From NCBI RefSeq assembly GCF_004126535.1, contig NZ_PPCV01000001.1:186001-250000 (forward strand): a stretch of DNA of 64,000 nucleotides, written 5' to 3'. Shown piece after piece: positions 8,301 through 15,407 of this stretch. The notes below the pieces were generated by a model that saw only the letters and a list, made by a program, of their open reading frames with translations, did not search any database and was not told the origin of the DNA. How positions within the stretch are numbered: the first letter of the stretch is position 1; the number at the start of each line of letters is the position of its first letter. A program made the position numbers and the translations under genes. This DNA is from Propioniciclava flava (GTDB lineage: Bacteria; Actinomycetota; Actinomycetes; Propionibacteriales; Propionibacteriaceae).

Positions 8301-9678
8301 GAGGCACTTGGCCTCGGAGCCTGCGGGGCATCGCCTCCCCGCCGAGATCCGGGTCAGGCTGGCCAAAGCTGAGGCCCGAGGCGAGTTCCTCAATGCTGTG
8401 ACGAAGATCGCCATAACGAGGGCCAAAGGTCTCTTCCAGGCGGGTACTCACGTCGTGTCGCATGGTCGCGACCAATCCGATGCGCTCCAGCGGTGTGTCC
8501 TGCGGAACCGCGAACCTCGGATAAGCAGTCACGGCGCTCACCACGGCCGTGATGTCCGCCGCCGTGACCGGGGAGGCCGATTCCGAAGCGTCGGTGGGGA
8601 GAAGGGGAACGCCCACGCTGGTCAGGTAGAGCTCGACGCGGCGCCGATCCGCATCTGCGGGGCGTTGGCGTGAGTCGAGCGGGACGCAGGCCACCTCTCC
8701 GGCGTCGGACTCGATCAGCCCAGAGAGGATGCTGCTGGGGCCAGCCTCAACGAAGTCGCTGATCCCCGAAGCCGCTGCCTGAGCCAGGAGAGCGCCAAAA
8801 TCGAATGGTTGCACCAACTGTGCCGCCAGGAGGCCCGGCAGGTCACGAAGATCCGACTCCTCAAGGTAGGTGCCGGTGATGCTGGACAAGACGGCGCGCG
8901 TTGGCGGGCGGAACGTGAGTCGCTCCAAGCGAGTACGAAGCGGAGCGACGCACGAGCGCAGCACGGGCGAGTGGTAGGCGTGAGTCACACGGAGACGGGT
9001 CACGGGCAGGCGCGCGTCGGTCGCTGCCTGAAGGAAGGAGGCGATCGCTTCCTCCGAGCCCGAGACGACCCGCTGGCTGCTGGAGTTGGCGATGGCCTCA
9101 CACAGATCACCCGCGTTGGCGGCCAGGACGAGGAGCCGTTGATAGATATGCCGTTCTGCGTCACCGCGAAGGCGCACGGCGACCATGGTTCCCCGGGCTT
9201 GGATGGGTAGCTCTGACACGGTCTCTGCGCGGGCCAGCACCCCGTCGAGGGCATCGGGGAAGCTGAGGATCCCTCCGGCCACATAGGCGGCGTACTCCCC
9301 GAGGCTGTGCCCGATCAGGAGATCCGGCGGCGTGAAGAGGCTCGTCAAACGCCGATACTGGGCCAGACTCGCGGTGAAGATTGCGCCCTGCATCGCGGTG
9401 GGTTCGGCCAGCGTGGCGGGAGTCGCCCCGCGTTCGGTGTAGACGCAGGAGGACAACGAGTGGCCATAGCGGGACTCGAAGATGTCGTCGGCCTGGTCGA
9501 ATACGGACGCGACCAGGGGGTCGCTCCAGCGTAGGCCGGCAAGGAGGTCGAGGTACTGGCTGCCATGGCCGGGGAAGACGACGCCATAGGCGGGGGATGC
9601 CTGGACTGCGGAGAGGAAGACGCCCTCACGCCGCAGCATGCGGCGCGAGGCGGACAAGGCGGACAGGTCGGTGGTCAT
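5347..9678 (-). CDS. Iterative type I PKS subunit: AT - pseudo-ACP - ACP - KR - DH
   Basis: A 1443-residue multidomain synthase subunit. Domains in order: acyltransferase about 30-345 (Ser125 in GHSLGEYA, His236 in YHSP); an ACP-like stretch about 370-440 without a phosphopantetheine Ser; an ACP about 495-570 with Ser531 in DLGVDSVKRAQ, the D-S-I/V-K signature of PUFA and enediyne synthase ACPs; a split ketoreductase about 615-1115 (NADPH motif FSGGSRGIA, SxSGRFGMDGQTEY with Tyr1032); and a hot-dog dehydratase about 1160-1430 (His1177 in DHLVQGAPTLPGV, likely Asp1353 in LLLDNVGRL). There is no KS, ER or thioesterase; the KS is supplied by the KS-CLF gene. A reducing, unsaturated acyl chain on ACP is the expected intermediate. 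Start ATG 9678 follows the AONS stop by one base. Region 7965-8260, encoding the ACP, has unusual base composition. Confidence 0.92.
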   Translation of the reverse strand: MTTDLSALSASRRMLRREGVFLSAVQASPAYGVVFPGHGSQYLDLLAGLRWSDPLVASVFDQADDIFESRYGHSLSSCVYTERGATPATLAEPTAMQGAIFTASLAQYRRLTSLFTPPDLLIGHSLGEYAAYVAGGILSFPDALDGVLARAETVSELPIQARGTMVAVRLRGDAERHIYQRLLVLAANAGDLCEAIANSSSQRVVSGSEEAIASFLQAATDARLPVTRLRVTHAYHSPVLRSCVAPLRTRLERLTFRPPTRAVLSSITGTYLEESDLRDLPGLLAAQLVQPFDFGALLAQAAASGISDFVEAGPSSILSGLIESDAGEVACVPLDSRQRPADADRRRVELYLTSVGVPLLPTDASESASPVTAADITAVVSAVTAYPRFAVPQDTPLERIGLVATMRHDVSTRLEETFGPRYGDLRHSIEELASGLSFGQPDPDLGGEAMPRRLRGQVPRGGTAQRPAEPVARSVAPTEPGTPTDATPHEATLTTTDLVTEFITEFAHATGYPADIIEPHLDLEADLGVDSVKRAQVIGTIATRHTIAEDTLDLTGAATINDLAHQLTTTATPQAPVPDDGEMHTVSVKDSAHRYVPRALVRDLAQSPRTPRDLRGRRLLVVAADDEDLTNQTRALLENAGADVLISTVTLPSGEVDHGSLAARLADEHHHHGPRDGIIYLASYGAARDVLGLEPAAFAQAWRAHYALVFAVSQEYFADLSDAGSQAVFAVLTRCGGAFGLKATGGGDALGCLSVGFVKSVAKEIPALHLCLVDVDGDEAAAAAQALVRELAAGSHDDEVSYLGDQRHVIKVVPVAVPAALADREPTSGAIVFSGGSRGIALECALALASSEVNLTRSGRSPVVILGRSRLDDPESQPYLNANDDEFAAAQPEIMASLHRDHPESRPMDLQQRLRRIANNRHLHQTLTRLSAESAPLEYVTCDVSDTAEVARVMAGIRARHGGIRGVVHAAGLESLGLLPKKNYALAEQVVDTKLGGFYNLLRTIDPAELDFLVAFTSISGRFGMDGQTEYTAGAAAVSALCSDLGRRHLSTQIVALDWTAWAEVGMATHHSVQEVQEHQRGLRYLSPSEGCRHFVAELAGGGYDPQVMIFGPLGTNEPRSALDCLTPDREAISHPIDHGSIVDPGTFPLVETANASSTVFSRRLDPRLDTMLVDHLVQGAPTLPGVFHLEAMAEAASLAAHGRDLMIDSAQFENFLKCPSGRVSDLTITVSGEQSDRIETAITADVVSPGGVVLVPGRQRSRAVFVPRHPMPAFSENWEEVLADRALTFDLEEYYAAASATITFGPSFRTMKDAWRTSRGLLAGRFSTSPDTRGLVPEGNARFVTAPLLLDNVGRLALIDVFHRFGDHIVPVSVHQAVIDDLPDDGTDVLGCVEVHPDGTGQYAMRVDVADLHGRPLIHVDRILLHRLNHDAARSRLAHATA

Positions 9679-9679
9679 G

Positions 9680-10870
9680 TCAGAGGATCCCCTTCTCGCG
9701 GGCGGTGGCGCTGATGACGGTGATTGCACGTTCGATGTCGGACTCTTCGAGCAGTGCGGTCACGGTGGCGCGGAAGCGGCTGGCTCCCTGAGGAACGGCC
9801 GGGAAGGCGGCCACGGAGAGGAAGACGCCGCGGGCGCGTAGGTCGTGGGTCATCTGCATGGCCAGGGCGTCGTCGCCGACGGGGATCGGGACGATCGGGG
9901 AACTGCCCGATTCGATAGCAAATCTCTCATCCAGCAGTCCCTGGCGGAAGGCGATCGTGTTGGCCCACAGACGCCGGCGCAACTCTGGCCGTGTACGGAT
10001 AGCGTCGAGCGCGGCGAGCGCGCCCCCGATGAGCACGGGAGGTGGGCTGGCGTTGAAGATGTAGCCGTGGGCCGCATGGCGGATGTAGTCGCAGACCTCT
10101 TGGCTGGCGGTGATGAACCCCCCGGAGGACCCGAAGGACTTACTGAGTGTGCCCATGAGAATGTCGGGCTGAATGCCGAAGTGCTCGCAACTGCCGCGCC
10201 CGGTGTCGCCGAAGACGCCGATGCCGTGCGCGTCGTCGACCATGAGGAGGGCGTCGTAGCGTCGGCACAGTTCGTCGATCTCATGGAGCGGGGCGAGGTC
10301 GCCATCCATGGAGTAGACCCCGTCGACGACGATCAGTCGGCAGGCGTGATCTTGGGTACGGCGAAGGATGTACTCAAGCTTCAACATGTCGTTGTGGGGG
10401 AAGATCCTCAGATCGGCCCCCGACTGCTGACAGCCATCGGTGATGCTTTGGTGATCGAGTTGGTCGGTGATGAAGACGACGCCGGGACCGCCGAGCGCCG
10501 ACAGCGGGGCAACATTGGCCAGGAATCCGGAACTGAACAAGACGCAATCTTCAAAGCCAAGCCACTGTGCCAGTTGCTGCTCGAACTCGCGATGGAGGAC
10601 GGTCGTGCCGTTGTGCAGGCGGGCTCCGCAGGTGGACAAGCCGTAATCCTGCACCGTGCGTTGTGCCGCAGCCACGACGTCCGCGTCAACGCTGAGCCCC
10701 AGGTAGTTGTTGGAGGTGAGCATGATGACGGGTTCTCCGCCAGGGAGCAGCGCCGTGTTGCGTTGTGCGCTGGCAAGCGGTTGGCCGTAGGGGTACTCGC
10801 CGTTGCTCATGCCGGTGCGGACGGCATGGGAGACGTCACGGAATCGAGTTGCGTAGCTGGCGTTTATCAC
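9680..10870 (-). CDS. Alpha-oxoamine synthase (BioF/KBL/SPT family), PLP-dependent
   Basis: A 396-residue fold-type I PLP enzyme of the family that condenses an acyl thioester with an amino acid and releases CO2 (8-amino-7-oxononanoate synthase, serine palmitoyltransferase, KBL). Visible family marks are SNNYLGL near residue 53, His140 stacking over PLP, VDDAHGIG (Asp212, His215) and the Schiff-base Lys244 in GTLSKSFGSSGG. Length is normal for a stand-alone enzyme without a fused ACP. It is the first gene of the PKS operon, one base from the AT-ACP-KR-DH gene. No biotin genes (bioA, bioB, bioD) are nearby, so a role in biotin synthesis is unlikely. The inferred role is chain release: acyl-ACP plus an amino acid gives an alpha-aminoketone. 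The amino acid cannot be read from the sequence. Confidence 0.9.
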   Translation of the reverse strand: MINASYATRFRDVSHAVRTGMSNGEYPYGQPLASAQRNTALLPGGEPVIMLTSNNYLGLSVDADVVAAAQRTVQDYGLSTCGARLHNGTTVLHREFEQQLAQWLGFEDCVLFSSGFLANVAPLSALGGPGVVFITDQLDHQSITDGCQQSGADLRIFPHNDMLKLEYILRRTQDHACRLIVVDGVYSMDGDLAPLHEIDELCRRYDALLMVDDAHGIGVFGDTGRGSCEHFGIQPDILMGTLSKSFGSSGGFITASQEVCDYIRHAAHGYIFNASPPPVLIGGALAALDAIRTRPELRRRLWANTIAFRQGLLDERFAIESGSSPIVPIPVGDDALAMQMTHDLRARGVFLSVAAFPAVPQGASRFRATVTALLEESDIERAITVISATAREKGIL

Positions 10871-10908
10871 GGGGGGCTCCAGACAGGTGCGGACGATGAA
10901 TCCTCGGC

Positions 10909-10923
10909 GATAGTAGCACTATC
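10909..10923. promoter_or_regulatory. Dyad operator 1 overlapping the predicted -10 of the AONS-PKS operon
   Basis: GATAGTAGCACTATC is a perfect inverted repeat (GATAGT/ACTATC, 3-nt centre). On the minus strand it contains TACTAT, a plausible -10 hexamer, about 40 nt before the AONS start. Occupancy would block that promoter. The likely ligand is the divergent MerR-type regulator, because the same dyad recurs at its own promoter. Confidence 0.7.
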
Positions 10924-10964
10924 CGTCGGGTCGGATTTCCTCGAATGTGGCCTGCGGGATTGTG

Positions 10965-10979
10965 GAGAGTGCTACTATC
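10965..10979. promoter_or_regulatory. Dyad operator 2 overlapping the predicted -10 of the MerR-type gene
   Basis: GAGAGTGCTACTATC matches the reverse complement of operator 1 at 14 of 15 positions. Its TACTAT (10973-10978) sits 6 nt before the ATG at 10985, so the regulator mRNA is probably leaderless and autoregulated. The two dyads face opposite ways, 56 bp centre to centre. Confidence 0.7.
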
Positions 10980-10984
10980 CGCTT

Positions 10985-11641
10985 ATGTCAGTGAAGGTGA
11001 CGCAAGGCCCAGAGGCTGTACCCATTTCGGTGCTCTCCCAACGATCTGGCGTCTCGATTGCGACGATCAAGTACTACATCCGCGAGGGTCTCATTCGTTC
11101 CAATCAAGACCCCCGAGCCGACGACGCGGAAACCGTCGAACAACTGCGCTTGATCCGGGGGCTCGTCCACGTCGTCGGCCTGTCGATCCTCCAAGTGCGC
11201 CAGATTCTCGCGCTCGTGCAGGATCCCGCTGCCAACCCCGCAACTTCGATGACCGATGTCACCGTTGTGCTGCCGTTGGCGGGGGCGCGCCCGACGGAGC
11301 GCTCGGCCAAGGACGCCGATCTCGCCTCAGCGCGCGCCGCCCTCGCATCGGCGGGTTTCGACGACCTGCCGGATGTCCCTTACGTGACGCAACTGCTCGC
11401 CGCCATCTCCCTTGCAGAGGATTGCGGAGTGGGGATGGACGCCGACCACCTCGCGACCTACGCCGCGGCAGCGCGAGCATGCGCCGCGGCCGACTTCGAC
11501 AACCTGCCGCTGGACTCCCCGGGCAAGGCTGCTCAGGCAGCCGTCCTCGGCACGGCGATTTACGACCCCATCTTGGTGGGATTGCGGCGCTTGGCACACC
11601 GGGAGCGAGCGGCGCATCTCTCTTCCACTCAACCCCAGTGA
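10985..11641 (+). CDS. MerR-family transcriptional regulator
   Basis: A 218-residue protein with an N-terminal winged helix of MerR type (about 12-80: PISVLSQRSGVSIATIKYYI, then a REGLI wing and a predicted dimerisation helix). The C-terminal half is Ala-rich and alpha-helical and has no recognisable effector motif, such as metal-binding cysteines. The reading frame stays open far upstream, but the ATG at 10985 starts the HTH domain and lies 6 nt after a TACTAT -10 box, so a leaderless start is favoured. It is divergent from the AONS-PKS operon with shared dyad operators and is the probable cluster regulator. The MDR reductase begins 16 bp downstream and is likely co-transcribed. Confidence 0.88.
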   Translation: MSVKVTQGPEAVPISVLSQRSGVSIATIKYYIREGLIRSNQDPRADDAETVEQLRLIRGLVHVVGLSILQVRQILALVQDPAANPATSMTDVTVVLPLAGARPTERSAKDADLASARAALASAGFDDLPDVPYVTQLLAAISLAEDCGVGMDADHLATYAAAARACAAADFDNLPLDSPGKAAQAAVLGTAIYDPILVGLRRLAHRERAAHLSSTQPQ

Positions 11642-11657
11642 CAAGGACGAATCGGTC

Positions 11658-12626
11658 ATGCAGGAGCCATCGCGCCGTCGTGAAGAGGTCCCTACGGTGG
11701 AGTACCAGGCCTTCGGCCCTCCGGCAGTGCTGCAGGTCATCCCCGTTGCGGTCCCGACGCCGGGACCGCACGACGTGGTCGTGACGGTGGCTGCTTGCAG
11801 CGTCAATCGCCTCGACACCGCCGCGCGGGCCGGGCGTCAGAAGTTCCTCACCGGACGCCGCATGCCGCAGCGCACAGGTCTGGATTTCAGCGGAACCATC
11901 GTTGAGGTGGGCTCACACGTGGAGGGCCTTCGCGAAGGCCAGCGCGTCTGGGGATTCCTCGGAACGCAGCATCTCGGCGCTCATGGTGCCGCCGCCGTGC
12001 AAATCACGGTCGATGCAGGGCTGGTGGCGCCCGCCCCCTCGGGAAACCTGACGGACTTGGCCGCCCTTCCGCTGGCAGGCCTCACGGCAGGCCAGGCGTT
12101 CGACCGCCTCGGCGTCGGGTCGGGCTCTCGCATTCTGATCACCGGCGCCGCCGGCGGGGTGGGTAGCGTCGCGGTCCAGATGGCGAGGGCTCGTGGGGCG
12201 GTCGTCGACACGATCGCCGCCCCCCGCTATGCCGATCTCCTGCAGCGTCAGGGGGTGGCATCGCGTTGTGACCCGCACGCGATTCCGTGGACGCGGATGA
12301 CCGGGCAGTACCAGGCCGTCTTGGACACGACGGGAGCCCACCTGTGGAAGTTGCGCCGCTGCGTCGCCCGCACGGGTGCGATGGTGACGATCTCTCCTGC
12401 CGGATTGCCGATGAGCTTCCTCAGCAGCATCATGCCTGGTCCGAGCGTGTCCTTCGTCTCCGTCAGGCCTAGCCGCGACGGCCTGTCGGCCCTCGCCGAC
12501 CTGGTCGAGACCGGCCGCCTCACCCCGATCATTCGCGCCAGGTTCCCTTTGGCGGACATCGCCTCGGCTCACGCCATGGTGGAGGGCGGGCATGGCGAAG
12601 GGAAGGTCATCGTCGACGTCAGCTGA
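11658..12626 (+). CDS. Zinc-independent MDR-family NADPH:quinone reductase-like oxidoreductase
   Basis: A 322-residue medium-chain dehydrogenase/reductase. The GroES-like N-terminal part (CSVNRLDTAARAG, RTGLDFSGTI) is followed by a Rossmann domain with the nucleotide motif GAAGGVGSVAVQMA. Catalytic and structural zinc cysteines are absent, which places it with the quinone oxidoreductase/zeta-crystallin branch rather than alcohol dehydrogenases. AAGGA precedes the ATG at 11658. It follows the MerR-type gene by 16 bp. A tailoring reductase for the PKS product is possible, but an unrelated redox role fits the sequence equally well. Confidence 0.85.
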   Translation: MQEPSRRREEVPTVEYQAFGPPAVLQVIPVAVPTPGPHDVVVTVAACSVNRLDTAARAGRQKFLTGRRMPQRTGLDFSGTIVEVGSHVEGLREGQRVWGFLGTQHLGAHGAAAVQITVDAGLVAPAPSGNLTDLAALPLAGLTAGQAFDRLGVGSGSRILITGAAGGVGSVAVQMARARGAVVDTIAAPRYADLLQRQGVASRCDPHAIPWTRMTGQYQAVLDTTGAHLWKLRRCVARTGAMVTISPAGLPMSFLSSIMPGPSVSFVSVRPSRDGLSALADLVETGRLTPIIRARFPLADIASAHAMVEGGHGEGKVIVDVS

Positions 12627-12639
12627 TTAGGCTGGGGGT

Positions 12640-13539
12640 ATGACCGTGCTACCGCAGCGCAGAATCGGACGTTTTTCCGTCTCCTCCATCGGATTGGGTG
12701 CGATGCCCTTCTCGATGGGTGGCAACGTCAAACCCAGTCGGGATCAGGCGATCGCGACCGTCCATGCGGCCCTCGATGCGGGTGTCACGCTGGTGGATAC
12801 CGCTGACATCTATGCGCCCCGTTGGGATGAGATGGGTCACAACGAGCGCATCGTTGCCGAAGCCCTCTCCACATGGGAGGGGGATCGATCCTCTGTCGTC
12901 GTGGCGACCAAGGGCGGCATCACGCGTCGCTCCGCCGAGGCCGACTTTGGCCGTGACGGTTCGCTTTCCTACCTGCGGGAGGCCGCCCTGGCGTCGCGGG
13001 AACGCCTCGGAGTGGACGCCATCGACCTGTACTACTGGCATCGTCCCGATCGACATCGCCTCTACGCCGAATCGATCGAAGCCCTGGCGCAATTGCAGCG
13101 CGAGGGCATCATCGTGGAGATCGGGATATCCAACGCCAATGTCGAGGAACTGGAGGTGGCGCTGGAGGTTGTGGGAGCTGGCGGCCTAGCCGCCGTCCAA
13201 AACGAGTTCTCGCCGCGCTTCAATCACACGTCCTATGCGGAATTGCAGTGGTGCACAGACCACGATGTGGCGTTCCTTCCCTGGTCTCCTTTGGGTGGCA
13301 CGGGCGGCGGCGCCGTCGCGGTGGGGGAGCGATTCCCGGTGATCGCTGAGGTGGCCGAAGCCCACGGGGTCTCCCCGCAGCGCGTCACGCTGGCCTGGGA
13401 GTTGGGGCTGAGTGAGAGTGTGATCCCCATTCCGGGCGCGTCCCGTCCTGCCTCGATCCGAGATTCGGCGGCCGCGTCTAGCCTGACGCTGCTCGACGCG
13501 GAACGCGAGCGCATCAGCGCTGCTGTCCTGAGTCGCTGA
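12640..13539 (+). CDS. Aldo/keto reductase
   Basis: A 299-residue TIM-barrel NADPH-dependent aldo-keto reductase. The catalytic tetrad can be traced as Asp in DTADIY, the Tyr of the same motif, Lys in VATKGG and His in YYWHRPDRH. The C-terminal IPIPGASRPASI motif binds the cofactor phosphate. It starts 13 bp after the MDR gene, yet TAGGCT (12628-12633) lies 6 nt before its ATG. A separate leaderless promoter is therefore plausible in addition to read-through. Reduction of a keto group on the product is conceivable; the substrate is unknown. Confidence 0.88.
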   Translation: MTVLPQRRIGRFSVSSIGLGAMPFSMGGNVKPSRDQAIATVHAALDAGVTLVDTADIYAPRWDEMGHNERIVAEALSTWEGDRSSVVVATKGGITRRSAEADFGRDGSLSYLREAALASRERLGVDAIDLYYWHRPDRHRLYAESIEALAQLQREGIIVEIGISNANVEELEVALEVVGAGGLAAVQNEFSPRFNHTSYAELQWCTDHDVAFLPWSPLGGTGGGAVAVGERFPVIAEVAEAHGVSPQRVTLAWELGLSESVIPIPGASRPASIRDSAAASSLTLLDAERERISAAVLSR

Positions 13540-13588
13540 GGGCTGGCGTCACGCCTAGGGTCAGAGCAACGAGACAAGGGGTTCCCGC

Positions 13589-13909
13589 ATGATCTTCATT
13601 TGCGTCAGGTGGCCGGTCAAGCCCGAGTACGCCGACCGTTGGCCCGAACTGACCGCCGATTTCACGGCGGCGACACGAGCGGAGCCAGGCAACCTGTTCT
13701 TCTCATGGTCGCGCGATCTGGAGGATCCGCACACGTACGTGCTCATCGAAGCGTTCGCGGAGGACGCAGCCGAGGCGCACGTCAACAGCGACCACTTCCG
13801 ACGTGCCCAAGCCGAGCTTCCGCGCTATCTGCAACGGACCCCGCAAGTGCGCAACACGGTATTGCCGGGGGATCAGTGGGACGACCTGACGGAGTTCCGC
13901 GTCCGCTGA
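13589..13909 (+). CDS. Antibiotic biosynthesis monooxygenase (ABM) fold protein, YgiN-like
   Basis: A 106-residue single-domain protein of the dimeric alpha/beta ferredoxin-like ABM family (PF03992). The pattern VKPEYADRWPELTADFTAATRAEPGNLFFSW followed by an EAF strand and HVNSDHFRRA is characteristic. Members are cofactor-free quinol or anthrone oxidases or simple dimeric chaperone-like proteins. ACAAGGGG provides a ribosome site, and TAGGGT at 13556-13561 could be a -10. It is the last plus-strand gene before rimO. A link to the PKS cluster is only suggested by neighbourhood. Confidence 0.8.
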   Translation: MIFICVRWPVKPEYADRWPELTADFTAATRAEPGNLFFSWSRDLEDPHTYVLIEAFAEDAAEAHVNSDHFRRAQAELPRYLQRTPQVRNTVLPGDQWDDLTEFRVR

Positions 13910-13961
13910 GGGGCCCCGCCTGCCGCCGCTGTCACGGGTAGCTCTGGGCTAGCCTGGAGGA

Positions 13962-15407
13962 ATGACCTCCCAGACGCGCGTCCATATCGTTTCCCTTGGT
14001 TGTGCCCGCAACGACGTCGACTCGGAGGAACTCGCCGGACGCCTCGAAGCGGGGGGCTTCGTCCTGGTGGACGAACCCACCGAGGCCGAAGCCGTCGTCG
14101 TCAATACCTGCGGATTTATCGAGTCGGCGAAGAAGGATTCGATCGACACCCTGCTGGCCGCCTCAGACCTGAAGGGGACCGGGGTGACGCAACGCGTCGT
14201 CGCGGTGGGCTGCATGGCGGAGCGGTACGGCACGGAACTGGCGGATGTGCTCCCGGAAGCTGACGCCGTCTTGGGGTTTGACGACTATGCCGACATCGAC
14301 GCCAAGCTGCGCCTGATCATGTCCGGCGCACATCTCGAAGCGCACACGCCCACCGACCGTCGCCGCCTGCTGCCACTAGCTCCCGCCGATCGGCAAGAGG
14401 CCAGTCGCATGGTTTCCATCCCCGGGCTGGGAGGCCCCGATGACCTTCCTGCGGGGCTCGCCCCGGCATCAGGTCCCCGCGCGCCGCGCCGACGCATCGG
14501 GGGAGGGCCCAGCGCACCAGTCAAGATCGCGTCGGGGTGTGACCGGCGGTGCGCGTTCTGCGCCATCCCGAGCTTTCGTGGGTCGTTCGTGTCGCGACCT
14601 GCGTCCGAGATCGTTTCTGAGGTGGCCTGGCTGGCCGATCACGGCGTCCGCGAGGCGTTCCTGGTCAGCGAGAACACGTCCTCCTACGGCAAGGATTTGG
14701 GGGAGATCGCGGCGCTGGAGGGGTTGCTGACGGATTTGTCTCGCGTCGAGGGGGTCGACTGGATCCGCGTGTCCTATCTGCAGCCCGCCGAAACCCGGCC
14801 CGGTCTTATCGAAGCCATGTGCTCGGTGGACAAGGTCGTCCCGTACTTCGACCTGAGCTTCCAGCACGCCGCACCCGGTGTGTTGCGCCGCATGCGCCGT
14901 TTCGGCGACCCCGAGAGCTTCCTTGGACTCCTGGAGCGCATCCGGGCGCTGCGTCCCCGCGCGGGAGTGCGCAGCAATGTGATCGTGGGCTTCCCAGGGG
15001 AGACCGAGGAAGACATCGAGACGCTCATCGACTTCCTGGGGCGGGCGCGATTGGACGCCCTGGGAGTGTTCGCCTATTCCGACGAGGAAGGCACCGAGGG
15101 GCTCCGCCTCGCCGATCACGTTCCCGAGGAGGTCATCGCGGAGCGGTTCGAACGGGTGAGCGATCTGGCCGCATTGCTGGTCGAGGAGCGGGCCCAGGAA
15201 CGTGTGGGGGAACACGTACGCGTCCTAGTCGAGTCGATCGAGGATGGGGTAGCGACGGGACGTGCCGAGCACCAGGGCCCCGAGGTGGACGGCACCTGCA
15301 CGGTGACGCAGGCCACGTCGAGTCTCGCGGTCGGCGACCTGGTCTGGGGTAGGGTCGTAGCAGCCGAGGGAGTCGATCTGATCGTGCGCGAGGAGCAGCC
15401 GCAATGA
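13962..15407 (+). CDS. rimO: Ribosomal protein S12 methylthiotransferase RimO
   Basis: A 481-residue radical-SAM methylthiotransferase. The N-terminal UPF0004 domain has three Fe-S cysteines (LGCARND, NTCGFIES, VGCMAERY). The radical-SAM core carries CDRRCAFC in ASGCDRRCAFCAIPSFRG, and a TRAM domain closes the protein. It methylthiolates an Asp of ribosomal protein S12. RimO is distinguished from MiaB by LGCARND and the SGCDRRCAFC context; the second methylthiotransferase in the window (18933) is MiaB. A roughly 60-residue linker between the first two domains resembles actinobacterial RimO. TAGCCT lies 6 nt before the ATG, and a GGAGG is too close to act well, so a leaderless transcript is likely. 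It overlaps pgsA by 4 bp (ATGA). Confidence 0.95.
   Translation: MTSQTRVHIVSLGCARNDVDSEELAGRLEAGGFVLVDEPTEAEAVVVNTCGFIESAKKDSIDTLLAASDLKGTGVTQRVVAVGCMAERYGTELADVLPEADAVLGFDDYADIDAKLRLIMSGAHLEAHTPTDRRRLLPLAPADRQEASRMVSIPGLGGPDDLPAGLAPASGPRAPRRRIGGGPSAPVKIASGCDRRCAFCAIPSFRGSFVSRPASEIVSEVAWLADHGVREAFLVSENTSSYGKDLGEIAALEGLLTDLSRVEGVDWIRVSYLQPAETRPGLIEAMCSVDKVVPYFDLSFQHAAPGVLRRMRRFGDPESFLGLLERIRALRPRAGVRSNVIVGFPGETEEDIETLIDFLGRARLDALGVFAYSDEEGTEGLRLADHVPEEVIAERFERVSDLAALLVEERAQERVGEHVRVLVESIEDGVATGRAEHQGPEVDGTCTVTQATSSLAVGDLVWGRVVAAEGVDLIVREEQPQ

Noticed and set aside
6904-8673. 589-codon open frame antisense within the PKS gene
   Set aside because: Product is low-complexity and resembles nothing; explained by GC-rich third positions of the PKS frame on the other strand.
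9680-10870. Reading the PLP enzyme as BioF of biotin synthesis
   Set aside because: No other bio genes nearby and it is one base from a PKS gene; a secondary-metabolic AONS fits better, though the family is the same.
282-11641. Calling the cluster an enediyne producer
   Set aside because: The domain order is similar, but the warhead accessory genes and TEBC thioesterase are absent and an AONS and CLF are present.
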